33,817 nucleotides of DNA, from assembly GCA_018669845.1 (NCBI GenBank), contig JABHSO010000090.1, positions 1 through 33,817 of the forward strand, written 5' to 3'. This document shows, one piece after another, positions 1 through 8,309 of this stretch. Made by a program: the position numbers and the translations under genes. Numbering within the stretch: position 1 is the stretch's first letter; every line of letters starts with the position of its first letter. The notes beneath the pieces are model-generated. The model was not told the origin of the DNA. It searched no databases and saw nothing but the letters and a program-made list of their open reading frames with translations. The DNA is from Gammaproteobacteria bacterium (lineage in GTDB: Bacteria > Pseudomonadota > Gammaproteobacteria > GCA-001735895).

Positions 1-1520
1 AAACAGTGCTTCCAGAGTATCTGGCAAATTCTGCTTTGCTGGTATTAGGCGTCACTGTGGGCACCTTGTTAATTGGAGTGTCAACTGCGTGGCTAACAGC
101 CATGTGCCAGTTTCCGGGCAAAAAACTCTTTGTCTGGTTACTGTTGTTACCGTTGGCAATGCCTGCTTACATCATTGCTTATACCTATACCGGACTGTTT
201 GATTTTGCAGGTCCAGTCCAAACTCAGTTACGTGAGTGGACGGGCTGGGGTTATGGTGATTATTACTTTCCTGAGATACGCTCACTGGGTGGTGCCATCA
301 GTATGTTATCGCTGGTGTTATACCCCTATGTTTACCTGTTAGCCCGAGCTGCTTTTCTTGAACAATCTATTTGTGTGCTGGAAGTAAGCCGAACTCTCGG
401 CTGTAATGCATGGAGTAGTTTTTACCGGGTGGCTTTACCGCTTGCTCGTCCTTCCATCGTTGCCGGGCTTTCACTTGCACTCATGGAAACCCTGGCTGAC
501 TACGGAACAGTTTCCTATTTTGGTTTAGGCGTTTTCACCACGGGAATTTTCAGAACATGGTTTGGACTGGGTGATAGTGTGGCCGCTGCCAAGATGGCGG
601 CATTATTATTAATGTTTGTGTTCACGCTGGTGGTTATTGAGCGTGTATCCAGAAAACAGGCGCGATACCACCATACGACCAACAAATATACCCAGTTACC
701 TGAATATCGTTTAAAAGGGTTTAAAGCGACTCTGGCTTTTCTGGTTTGTGTATTTCCTGTTGTTTTAGGTTTTATGTTACCTGCTGGCCAACTCACTTCC
801 TGGGCTATCTTGACTTATCAGGATATGGTGGATGAGTCCTTTTTACAGTTAACTATCAATACTGTTCTGCTGGGACTGGTTGCTGCTTTTCTTTCGGTGA
901 TGTTGGCGTTATTCCTGGCCTATGGAAAACGCATGTTAGCCACCCGCTCAGTATTTGTATCTATTCGAGTTGCCGCTATAGGTTATGCGATACCGGGAAC
1001 CGTGGTTGCGGTGGGCATCATTATTCCGTTTGCCTGGCTGGATAATACAATCGATGATTTCATGCGTAACCAGTTTGATATTTCTACCGGCTTACTGCTC
1101 AGTGGCAGTCTGTTTGCAGTGATGTTTGCTTATATGGTTCGTTTCCTTGCGGTTAGTTTGCAAACGGTGGAATCCGGGCTTGGAAAAATTAAACCCTCAA
1201 TGGATGATGCTGCACGTTCTCTGGGTTATCGTCCGCGAGAAACACTGTTCAAAATTCATATGCCTTTGATGAAAGGTTCATTACTGACAGCCTTATTAAT
1301 TGTTTTTGTCGATGTTATGAAAGAATTACCGGCAACATTAATTTTAAGACCTTTCAATTTTAATACACTGGCGGTTAGAGCTTTTGAACTGGCATCGGAT
1401 GAACGTTTGGCTGATTCATCAACGGCAGCGTTGATGATTGTTGTGGTTGGCCTGTTGCCGGTTATTTATTTAAGTAAAAGTATTTCAAGGTCACGGGCAG
1501 GACAGGGTAGCGAAAAATGA
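1..1520 (+). CDS. fbpB: Iron(III)-type ABC transporter permease, FbpB family (5' end outside window)
   Basis: Inner-membrane permease of a ferric-iron-type ABC importer. About 505 codons are visible and they are mostly hydrophobic, with around 12 membrane segments, which is the fused two-permease layout of FbpB/SfuB proteins. Two EAA-like cytoplasmic loops that contact the ATPase are visible, around residues 125-155 (RTLGCNAW...LPLARPS) and 400-425 (RSLGYRPRETLFKIHMPL). A GTG at 6 could be read as a start, but the frame is open to the first base. The residues T-V-LPEYLANS match an internal region of the family just before the first conserved membrane segments, so the true start is probably upstream of the window. 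The stop overlaps the next start (ATGA), so the two genes are translationally coupled. The cognate binding protein (FbpA) is not in the window and may lie upstream. The substrate is inferred from the family, not proven. Confidence 0.88.
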   Translation, partial: TVLPEYLANSALLVLGVTVGTLLIGVSTAWLTAMCQFPGKKLFVWLLLLPLAMPAYIIAYTYTGLFDFAGPVQTQLREWTGWGYGDYYFPEIRSLGGAISMLSLVLYPYVYLLARAAFLEQSICVLEVSRTLGCNAWSSFYRVALPLARPSIVAGLSLALMETLADYGTVSYFGLGVFTTGIFRTWFGLGDSVAAAKMAALLLMFVFTLVVIERVSRKQARYHHTTNKYTQLPEYRLKGFKATLAFLVCVFPVVLGFMLPAGQLTSWAILTYQDMVDESFLQLTINTVLLGLVAAFLSVMLALFLAYGKRMLATRSVFVSIRVAAIGYAIPGTVVAVGIIIPFAWLDNTIDDFMRNQFDISTGLLLSGSLFAVMFAYMVRFLAVSLQTVESGLGKIKPSMDDAARSLGYRPRETLFKIHMPLMKGSLLTALLIVFVDVMKELPATLILRPFNFNTLAVRAFELASDERLADSSTAALMIVVVGLLPVIYLSKSISRSRAGQGSEK

Positions 1521-2608
1521 TTGATGTGAATGAAAGCTCCCGTTTAACAGTTGAAGTGAAAAATATTGATGTCTGTTATGGCAATAAACAGATCATAAAC
1601 GACCTGTCTTTCTCTTTGAAGGATGGCAAAATTGGATGCCTGCTAGGGCCTAGTGGCTGTGGTAAAACAACAGTTTTACGTTGTATTGCGGGGTTTGAAT
1701 CTCCATCCAGTGGTCAGGTACTGATTAGTAATCGGATCGTGAGTGATCAGAAAAACCTGGTGCCTCCTGAGAAGCGACAAATAGGCATGGTGTTTCAGGA
1801 TTTTGCACTGTTTCCTCATCTTTCTGTACAGGACAATATACGATTTGGTCTTCAGGGCTGGTCCAAAAAAGATCAGCATGATCGAATTACCGAGTTACTG
1901 GCGATGATTGGTATGCCTACTCTGGCCAGAGCTTATCCGCATCAATTATCCGGTGGTCAGCAACAGCGTGTAGCTTTAGCGCGTGCTATGGCCCCTAAAC
2001 CCTCAATCATGTTACTCGATGAACCTTTTTCCAGCATGGATGTGGAGCTAAGAGAACAACTGGCAAGAGAAGTGCGGCATATATTAAAGCAGGAGAATAT
2101 TACCGCGATTCTGGTAACCCATGACCAGCACGAAGCCTTTGCGATGGCCGATGAAATATGCGTGATGAATGAAGGGCAGATCCAGCAACATGATAGTGCG
2201 TATAACTTGTATCATAAACCGGTTAATCGCTTCGTGGCTGATTTTATCGGAGAAGGTGTTATCGTGCCGGGCATGGTTGTTGGTGGTAATACGGTGAATA
2301 CTGAACTTGGCAATATTCATGGGCTTGTGCCACAGGGATGTAAACCGGGCTGTCAGGTTGATGTGTTGATTCGGCCTGATGATATTGTGCATGATGATGA
2401 TTCTACAGAAACAGCAGTTGTTGTTGAGCGAGCTTTTCGTGGTTCAGATTTTCTGTACACGTTACGAATGCCCAGTGGTATTGAAGTAATATCGCTGGTG
2501 CCCAGTCATCATGATCACAAAATAAATGAAACTATAGGCATACAACTTGAGTTTGATCATCTTGTTGTATTTCCCAGAGTGAATGATGAAAAGACTCTAA
2601 TTCAGTAG
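1517..2608 (+). CDS. fbpC: Iron(III)-type ABC transporter ATP-binding protein, FbpC family
   Basis: Cytoplasmic ATPase that powers the FbpB permease. The 363 residues are a normal length for FbpC/PotA-type ATPases. Visible motifs are Walker A GPSGCGKTT (about 44-52), Q-loop VFQDFALFP (about 92-100), ABC signature LSGGQQQR (144-151), Walker B IMLLDEP (164-170) and an H-loop in VTHDQHEA. The last 120 residues form a TOBE-like regulatory region (IRPDD). The start overlaps the permease stop by four bases, so the two are one operon. Known FbpC proteins act in Fe3+ uptake. A related substrate such as thiamine or another metal cannot be excluded without the binding protein. No Fur box is visible because the promoter is outside the window. 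Downstream, 50 bp separate it from a convergent gene, with no clear terminator. Confidence 0.9.
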   Translation: MIDVNESSRLTVEVKNIDVCYGNKQIINDLSFSLKDGKIGCLLGPSGCGKTTVLRCIAGFESPSSGQVLISNRIVSDQKNLVPPEKRQIGMVFQDFALFPHLSVQDNIRFGLQGWSKKDQHDRITELLAMIGMPTLARAYPHQLSGGQQQRVALARAMAPKPSIMLLDEPFSSMDVELREQLAREVRHILKQENITAILVTHDQHEAFAMADEICVMNEGQIQQHDSAYNLYHKPVNRFVADFIGEGVIVPGMVVGGNTVNTELGNIHGLVPQGCKPGCQVDVLIRPDDIVHDDDSTETAVVVERAFRGSDFLYTLRMPSGIEVISLVPSHHDHKINETIGIQLEFDHLVVFPRVNDEKTLIQ

Positions 2609-2658
2609 AGGTTCTTCCTGCTTATTGGTAGCTTGAATTATTGCAAATAACTTTATCC

Positions 2659-4005
2659 TTAAACTTTACCCTGTGCTGTCCACTTGTCGTGAATAGCACG
2701 TACTTTTAGATTTGCTATCTTCAATGCTTCTTCTGGTGTCATTCGATCTCTTGCAGCATCAGCAAACATAGTTGAAATAATCCAGCTACTAAATGTCTCA
2801 TCAATAACGGCATTCGCATAGCCGGGATAACCCAGATTAGTAGTCCATTCTTCCACGTTTGAAAGTATTGCATACTTGTTCTGCGGGTTAGCATTAGGAT
2901 CTTTTGCAATCAGCTGCATAATATCGGGCACTGTATCTGGAAAGCAGGGGAAATTGTAAAATTTGCTGGCTATAAATGCCTCGCGAAACTCGCCAACATA
3001 ATCAATTAAAAATTGCTTTGCCCCTTCGATGTTACGAGCAAATTTCCAGATCGTATAGATATGCATCAAATGGTTCACTCCGATACGGGCGACTGGCCCG
3101 GCAGCAGCGGGTGCCAATGCAATTCTATTTGATAATGGAATCTTTTGTGTTTCGCCAGTGCGTGTTATGGATATTGCATTAAGTGATAGAGATCCATGCC
3201 CTGCTAACATCATGCGATTATTTGATGATGGGTCCCAGGTAAAAACTTCTTCTGTCATTGATTCATTGTAAAGTGCGCGAGTAAAACGCAATGCTTCAAG
3301 GGTTTGTGGAGTCATTAAATTAAGGCTTCCATCTTCTTTCTGTACTGAAGCACCAAAGCTATGCATTAACGAACGTAAAGCCATATTAGAATCCAGTTCT
3401 GGCGCTAAACCGAGACCAATGGGTATGCCATGGCGTTGATAAATTTTAGACCCACCACGTCGAATATCATCCCAGGTATTCGGGTATATACCAACATCAT
3501 CCCATAAGTCCTGACGAAAATTAACTGGGTCAGGGACATAACTATCAGAGAATCCAAAATATTTATTGGTTTTTGGGTTGTAAGTGCTTTTTAAAGCAAT
3601 GTCATTGGGTTTACCAAAACGATTGCTGCATTCCTGATAAATTTCATCGTGGTTTATAACCTGATCCTCATAAGAAGAAGGCGGACGTAAAAACATGAAA
3701 AGATCATGACCACTTTGTTTATTAATTTCTGCTTTTGCACGACTGTTAAGACTGGTCATTCCGACGCGGTCAATAATGACTTCAGTGTCATGTTCATCAC
3801 TCCATTTTTTAACGAAGCTATGATCAAACCAGTTATCGAACTCAGGAACAAAATGATTCCACTGTAAAATACGTAAGGTATGTTTTTTATTGGCATGAGC
3901 AAAACGTGGAATTAAAAAACTACTGGCAGCCGTTGTGGCGGCAGCATTAAGAAACTTTCGACGGGATAAATTTTTTGGCTGATTCTTCTCAGTTGTTTTG
4001 GTCAT
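2659..4005 (-). CDS. Tat-exported extracellular solute-binding protein (UgpB/SBP_bac_1-like)
   Basis: Periplasmic binding protein of 448 residues. The chosen ATG at 4005 gives a textbook twin-arginine signal: SRRKFL at residues 14-19, then an Ala/Ser/Thr-rich hydrophobic stretch and an AHA cleavage site near residue 38. A longer in-frame reading to 4110 would add 35 residues inside the upstream gene and bury the signal, so it is rejected. The mature part opens with TLRILQWNHFVPEFDNWF and contains the NTWDDI segment typical of sugar/glycerol-phosphate class binding proteins. It lies 19 bp after the GGDEF-EAL gene and is probably cotranscribed with it. No permease or ATPase gene of the matching type is nearby, and the convergent FbpBC transporter normally uses a different binding-protein family. 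It may therefore serve sensing rather than uptake, or feed a transporter elsewhere. The ligand is unknown. Confidence 0.82.
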   Translation of the reverse strand: MTKTTEKNQPKNLSRRKFLNAAATTAASSFLIPRFAHANKKHTLRILQWNHFVPEFDNWFDHSFVKKWSDEHDTEVIIDRVGMTSLNSRAKAEINKQSGHDLFMFLRPPSSYEDQVINHDEIYQECSNRFGKPNDIALKSTYNPKTNKYFGFSDSYVPDPVNFRQDLWDDVGIYPNTWDDIRRGGSKIYQRHGIPIGLGLAPELDSNMALRSLMHSFGASVQKEDGSLNLMTPQTLEALRFTRALYNESMTEEVFTWDPSSNNRMMLAGHGSLSLNAISITRTGETQKIPLSNRIALAPAAAGPVARIGVNHLMHIYTIWKFARNIEGAKQFLIDYVGEFREAFIASKFYNFPCFPDTVPDIMQLIAKDPNANPQNKYAILSNVEEWTTNLGYPGYANAVIDETFSSWIISTMFADAARDRMTPEEALKIANLKVRAIHDKWTAQGKV

Positions 4006-4024
4006 GTTTATTATCTCTACTAAT

Positions 4025-6793
4025 TCAAGACTGAAATTTGTTTTTGAGTAGCTCGGTACAAAGCCTGGCAACTTTTGGTTCCCCAATATAATTACCCTGT
4101 ACTTCATCACAGTTAATTTCCTTGAGCCTGGTCACCTGTTCGGCCTCTTCAACACCTTCAGCAACCACTTTTAGACCCAGACTATGACCGAGTTCGATGG
4201 AGGCGCGGATGATAGATTCATCGTCACTATCTATCAGCATTTCTTTAATGAATGACTGGTCAATTTTTAAAATGTTGACTGGTAATTGCCTCAGTTGCTG
4301 TAATGATGAGTAACCTGTACCGAAATCATCAATGGAAAGGCTGGCCCCTAAATTTATGATTTCGCTAGAGACTCTTATTGCCAGGGTTTCATCATTAATG
4401 AGAGCCTGTTCGGTAATTTCAAACTCAACGGTAGAAGGTGAAACACCTGTAGCCTTCAAGATACTGGATATTTCTTTGACGATAGATGGTGAATTAAACT
4501 GTATAGGTGACAGGTTGATAGAGATACCTAAATTCTCCTCATAATCAGCTTGCCATTGTGCCAGTTGATCACAGGCAGCTTGAATTACCCATTCACCGAT
4601 TGTATAGATCAATCCGATTTCTTCGGCAATCATGATAAATTCATCAGGACAGATTAATCCATGTTCAGGATGTTGCCAGCGTAATAATGCTTCAAAAGAA
4701 ACCAACTTTTTATTTTGTAAATTGATGCGCGGTTGAAATTCAAGAAAAAACTCTTCATTTTTTAAAGCATTTTGAAGGTCGATTTCCATTTTTTGCCGTT
4801 TACGTAAACGGTTATCCAGTTGCTCATTATAAATAGCATATTGTGATCGCCCACTGGCTTTTGCCTGGTACATTGCAGAGTCTGCATGGCGCAGTAATAA
4901 ACTGACAACATTACCATGAGCTGGATAATAACTGATACCTATACTGCAACTGGTTTTAATTTCTGATGATTTTATGTTAAATGGACTATCAAATTTATTT
5001 TGAATCCGTTTTGCAACATTAACGATATCCTGCTCATCTTCCAGATCTGTCAACAGGATGATAAATTCATCACCACCAAAACGGGCAACAGTATGATTAT
5101 TTTCAAATAGCTCTGAATCTGCACCTATAGTGTCGGTGGGACGAAGGCAGGATCGAAGCTGTATGGAAACCTGGAGCAATAACTCATCACCAGCATCATG
5201 TCCTAAAGTATCGTTGATACGTTTGAAGTGGTCTAAATCAAGAAACAGTATGGCCAGTATTTTTTGTTGGGTGGTAGCTTCAATGAGTGCAGATTCGGCT
5301 AGTTTTTTCAGCAAGGTTCTATTAGCCAACCCTGTGACTACATCGTGATAGGCGAGTTCACGTATGCGCAACTCTGCCGTCCTTCGTTCAGTTACGTCCT
5401 GTATGGTGCCGACTACCTTAGGATTTTTATCGTGTATGACATCAATTTCCTGATGCACATATCGCTCTTCTCCTTGCTCTGTAATCAGGTAATGATCTAC
5501 TTTATCTGCTGTAAAATTAGTGATTGCATTACGTACTTTTTCATCAACCATTGCCCTGTCTACCGGTATCACATAGCTGATAAAGGTATCAATGTCGATA
5601 TGATTTTGCTTGTGATTTAGCCCGAAAATTGTCAATGCATGATCAGACAGATGAATTTCTGATGTTTTTGTATCCCACTCCCAGTGCCCTAGTTTTGCTA
5701 TTCGATGTGCTGTGCTGAGTTGTGTACGTGCCATCGAAAGTTGTTTATAGGGGTGTGATAAAAAACGTGATAATAGAAAAGATAGTAAGATGCTAAAAAC
5801 AAGTGAAAAAATGGTAACCAGAGTAAAAAAATTAAATGCACCTTCGAAATCCTGTACCAGAAGTTCCTTTGGTAAACTAAAAACCACGCGTAGAAATTGA
5901 GTGCTATTTCCCAGATGGATATCACGATAAGCAATAATACCATCGTCATTACTGACTAAATTAGTGGAGTAATGTGGACTAGCTTCAAGGTATAAGTCGG
6001 GATCCAGGCGGTTTTTATTATTTGTAGTCTTCGGCTTAAAAAGAACCTTGCCTTCCTGGTCCAGTAACCAGATGGGATTTTCACCATATAATAGAATATT
6101 TCTTAATTGTGAAAAAAAATGTTGAAAGTTTAATTCAATGATAAAAGCGCCACCAAATTCACCGGTATTTTTATCGAGCTTGGATAAACCGGCTAATAAA
6201 ATATAGTCTCCCTGGTGATTTAAAACAGGACCTTCGATAGAGACTTCTCGTAAGGGCATAAACCATTCCATATTTCCCGAAGAAAGTAATAGTGGGATGT
6301 CTGACAATTTTTTGAAAAGTACATTCTTGAGGTTTGATTTATTTTCAGTTATCAAACTTAAATTTTCGAGTTGAAAATTTCGTTTCCCCTGTAATACACC
6401 AAATCCAGCAGTGCCATCAGCATGGATAAATTCAATACTTTGATAAAATGGATTAACTTTCTGGATTTGTAATAATCTTCTTTCCAGTACTCGGCTGAGC
6501 ACTAATTTATCAGCAGTCGAACCCAAAAGGTATTCATCTATTAAGGAGGACATTTCTAAAGTCAACAGTGTGCGGTTAACCTGCTCTTTATACTCCTCCT
6601 TAAAGTTCTCAACGAGTTGATTGAGTTCCTGAGTAATCCTGTCCTGTGCCTGACTGGTTAAAGAGGCTTCGGTGAATGTATAAGAAATTAAAATTATTCC
6701 TGCAATAGTAATACCATTGAGCAATAACAAACTGGTTAGAACCTTGAAGAAAAAACCTGAACTAGATTTGAAAAAACGGCTATAGAAACTCAT
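4025..6793 (-). CDS. Membrane sensor protein with Cache-like, PAS, GGDEF and EAL domains
   Basis: A 922-residue protein predicted to make and/or break cyclic di-GMP in response to a periplasmic signal. A membrane segment at about 18-40 is followed by a large periplasmic region (about 42-315, Cache-like), a second membrane segment at about 320-345, a PAS region (about 362-475), a GGDEF domain with intact RFGGDEF (573-577) and an EAL domain with intact EALLRW (EAL at 701-703), DDFGTGYSSL, LKIDQSF and VAEGVE. Both catalytic signatures are complete, so either activity is possible. The usual QGYYFSKP near the end is altered to QGNYIGEP. Its ATG overlaps the stop of the upstream binding-protein gene by four bases and a second binding-protein gene follows after 19 bp. 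This resembles the NspS-MbaA arrangement of Vibrio, in which a periplasmic binding protein controls a GGDEF-EAL enzyme; the functional analogy is inference. Confidence 0.9.
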   Translation of the reverse strand: MSFYSRFFKSSSGFFFKVLTSLLLLNGITIAGIILISYTFTEASLTSQAQDRITQELNQLVENFKEEYKEQVNRTLLTLEMSSLIDEYLLGSTADKLVLSRVLERRLLQIQKVNPFYQSIEFIHADGTAGFGVLQGKRNFQLENLSLITENKSNLKNVLFKKLSDIPLLLSSGNMEWFMPLREVSIEGPVLNHQGDYILLAGLSKLDKNTGEFGGAFIIELNFQHFFSQLRNILLYGENPIWLLDQEGKVLFKPKTTNNKNRLDPDLYLEASPHYSTNLVSNDDGIIAYRDIHLGNSTQFLRVVFSLPKELLVQDFEGAFNFFTLVTIFSLVFSILLSFLLSRFLSHPYKQLSMARTQLSTAHRIAKLGHWEWDTKTSEIHLSDHALTIFGLNHKQNHIDIDTFISYVIPVDRAMVDEKVRNAITNFTADKVDHYLITEQGEERYVHQEIDVIHDKNPKVVGTIQDVTERRTAELRIRELAYHDVVTGLANRTLLKKLAESALIEATTQQKILAILFLDLDHFKRINDTLGHDAGDELLLQVSIQLRSCLRPTDTIGADSELFENNHTVARFGGDEFIILLTDLEDEQDIVNVAKRIQNKFDSPFNIKSSEIKTSCSIGISYYPAHGNVVSLLLRHADSAMYQAKASGRSQYAIYNEQLDNRLRKRQKMEIDLQNALKNEEFFLEFQPRINLQNKKLVSFEALLRWQHPEHGLICPDEFIMIAEEIGLIYTIGEWVIQAACDQLAQWQADYEENLGISINLSPIQFNSPSIVKEISSILKATGVSPSTVEFEITEQALINDETLAIRVSSEIINLGASLSIDDFGTGYSSLQQLRQLPVNILKIDQSFIKEMLIDSDDESIIRASIELGHSLGLKVVAEGVEEAEQVTRLKEINCDEVQGNYIGEPKVARLCTELLKNKFQS

Positions 6794-7947
6794 GGCTCTA
6801 ATGCTTTTGATTCAGTGATGATTTCATCAATTTGATTTTGGTATGATGACAAATTGATGCCTAGTGCATTGGCCCGATTTATATTTACCATCAACGGTCC
6901 ATGTGGCGGGGTCTTGGTTCGAATCAGACCTGGATTGAGACCCTGTTCCAGAATGTCGTAGGCCATTTCAAACGCAGTATAAGCCTGGTTAAACCCCGAA
7001 TCATTAGCAGTTAATAGCATGCCTTCCCGCACAAACTGTCCTTCGTGAGAAACTTCAGGCAGGGAAATGTTTTCAAGGTACCAGCGTCCTACATCCAGCA
7101 TGTCTACATGATTGCCCGAGTTATCTCTGAGTGTGTCATGATTTAAGATAAAGAAGGCATCTACTGTTGAATTCAGTTCCAATGCCCTACGTTTGAATTC
7201 TTCCAGTGAATTGGTTCGAACAACTTCGGTTAATTTAAGTGGCAGTTTACCTCTGCGATCCAGAGCCTGTATCTGTTTAATATTTGAAATTGAGGTGACA
7301 GAATCACAGGCTAATATTGCGAAGGTTTTTAATCCTGGTAAAAGTCTATGCAGTAAATCCAGACCTTCCTTGTGATAACCAGCTTGCCAGACACCTGTAA
7401 TATTGTGTCCCGGCCTGTCCATGCTATCTACCAGACCATATTTCAGTGGTAATCCATTGATCCCCCAGAACACCACCGGGATAGATGTATCGAGAAGTTG
7501 ATTACCGATATAATTTGTTGCATTGTCATCGCCCAGAAAAACAAGGTCAGGTTTAAACAATGCAATTTGTTTAATAATACGTTCAGTTGCTTTAGCCATA
7601 TCGGATTTAGAACTAAATCTTTTAGTATCCATCCATGCCCATCGGGCAATCATACGGGAGCTTTGAATAGTATCTTCAGAAATATCAGAAGTAGCCTGCT
7701 GATCATTATCCAGGTATGAATATACCCGCATAGCTGATAATAATCCCTTACGTGTAGACTGGGACCAAAGGTATTCTTTATGGTAACTGGATACAATAAA
7801 GATCCGCTTTTTCTCTAATGCATTTACTGTGGAATCGATGGCGTAAGCTATGTTTGAAGAAAAAAATAGTAGTAGTGACAGACTAACAGAATGCATTACC
7901 AGGGAGTATGGCTTAATATTTAATTGGCTAATAAATTTAAATGACAT
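6790..7947 (-). CDS. ABC_sub_bind-type periplasmic substrate-binding protein
   Basis: A 385-residue exported protein. The N-terminus has a basic start and a hydrophobic core (SLSLLLFFSSNIAYA) ending near residue 36, consistent with a Sec signal peptide. The mature part shows segments typical of the ABC transporter substrate-binding family often found beside signalling proteins: IFIVSSYHKEYLWSQ, DLVFLGDDNATNYIGNQ, PVVFWGINGLPLKYGL, RPGHNITGVWQAGY, and EGMLLTANDSGFNQAY near the end. It is the first gene of a three-gene minus-strand operon and its stop overlaps the start of the Cache-PAS-GGDEF-EAL gene, so translation is coupled. No transporter membrane or ATPase subunit accompanies it. The likely role is to present a ligand to the neighbouring sensor, which is inferred from context. 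The ligand cannot be deduced. Confidence 0.85.
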   Translation of the reverse strand: MSFKFISQLNIKPYSLVMHSVSLSLLLFFSSNIAYAIDSTVNALEKKRIFIVSSYHKEYLWSQSTRKGLLSAMRVYSYLDNDQQATSDISEDTIQSSRMIARWAWMDTKRFSSKSDMAKATERIIKQIALFKPDLVFLGDDNATNYIGNQLLDTSIPVVFWGINGLPLKYGLVDSMDRPGHNITGVWQAGYHKEGLDLLHRLLPGLKTFAILACDSVTSISNIKQIQALDRRGKLPLKLTEVVRTNSLEEFKRRALELNSTVDAFFILNHDTLRDNSGNHVDMLDVGRWYLENISLPEVSHEGQFVREGMLLTANDSGFNQAYTAFEMAYDILEQGLNPGLIRTKTPPHGPLMVNINRANALGINLSSYQNQIDEIITESKALEP

Positions 7948-8309
7948 ATAGCTTCCATTTAATTATTTAATGATAATTTTAATAACTATCAGTGTTGATA
8001 ATGGATAGTACTGCTTAAAATCCAGTCAAAATAGGAGGTGGGTCACTTTTTAATGATAAAAATGAAAATGTATGTTTACTCAATACCTGGCTTGATAAAG
8101 TGGTTATTATAATACGGTGATAAAAAAGTGGAAATTCAGTCATTTACAGATAAAAATTTTCCTAAGATATTTTTTCCAAACTATCTCGATGTAATAAAAA
8201 TGAAAACCTTGCTCTTACTGTTCTACCCAACCCTGTTCTGATAAAGTAACTAATAAGACTAAATACCTTTAAATACGGGTAATCCATTGATTAAAATTAA
8301 CCTTTACTG
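7948..8309. other. Intergenic region between divergent operons, with imperfect direct repeats
   Basis: This 362-bp AT-rich region must hold the promoters for the minus-strand binding-protein/GGDEF-EAL operon and for the plus-strand DAHP synthase. No convincing promoter boxes or terminator could be picked out. Two stretches, about 8055-8110 and 8196-8255, share TAAAAATGAAAA, then TACT, ACC and GATAAAGT in the same order, and look like a degraded direct repeat. Each also opens a mini reading frame: 8053-8112 (19 codons, with AGGAGG about 14 bases upstream) and 8200-8241 (13 codons, including Phe, Tyr and Phe). No terminator/antiterminator pair follows them, so a leader-peptide role is speculative. 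Confidence 0.4.

Noticed and set aside
6-8. GTG at 6 as the true start of the permease gene
   Set aside because: The frame is open upstream, and the residues around it match the interior of FbpB-type proteins, so the gene is cut by the window edge.
4006-4110. N-terminal extension of the Tat binding protein to a start at 4110
   Set aside because: It lies inside the 3' end of the upstream GGDEF-EAL gene and would place 35 residues before the Tat signal. The ATG at 4005 gives a proper signal peptide.
5698-5949. Hydrophobic reading frame of 83 codons inside the GGDEF-EAL gene
   Set aside because: It overlaps the second membrane segment of the real gene in another frame; the apparent hydrophobicity comes from AT-rich codons.
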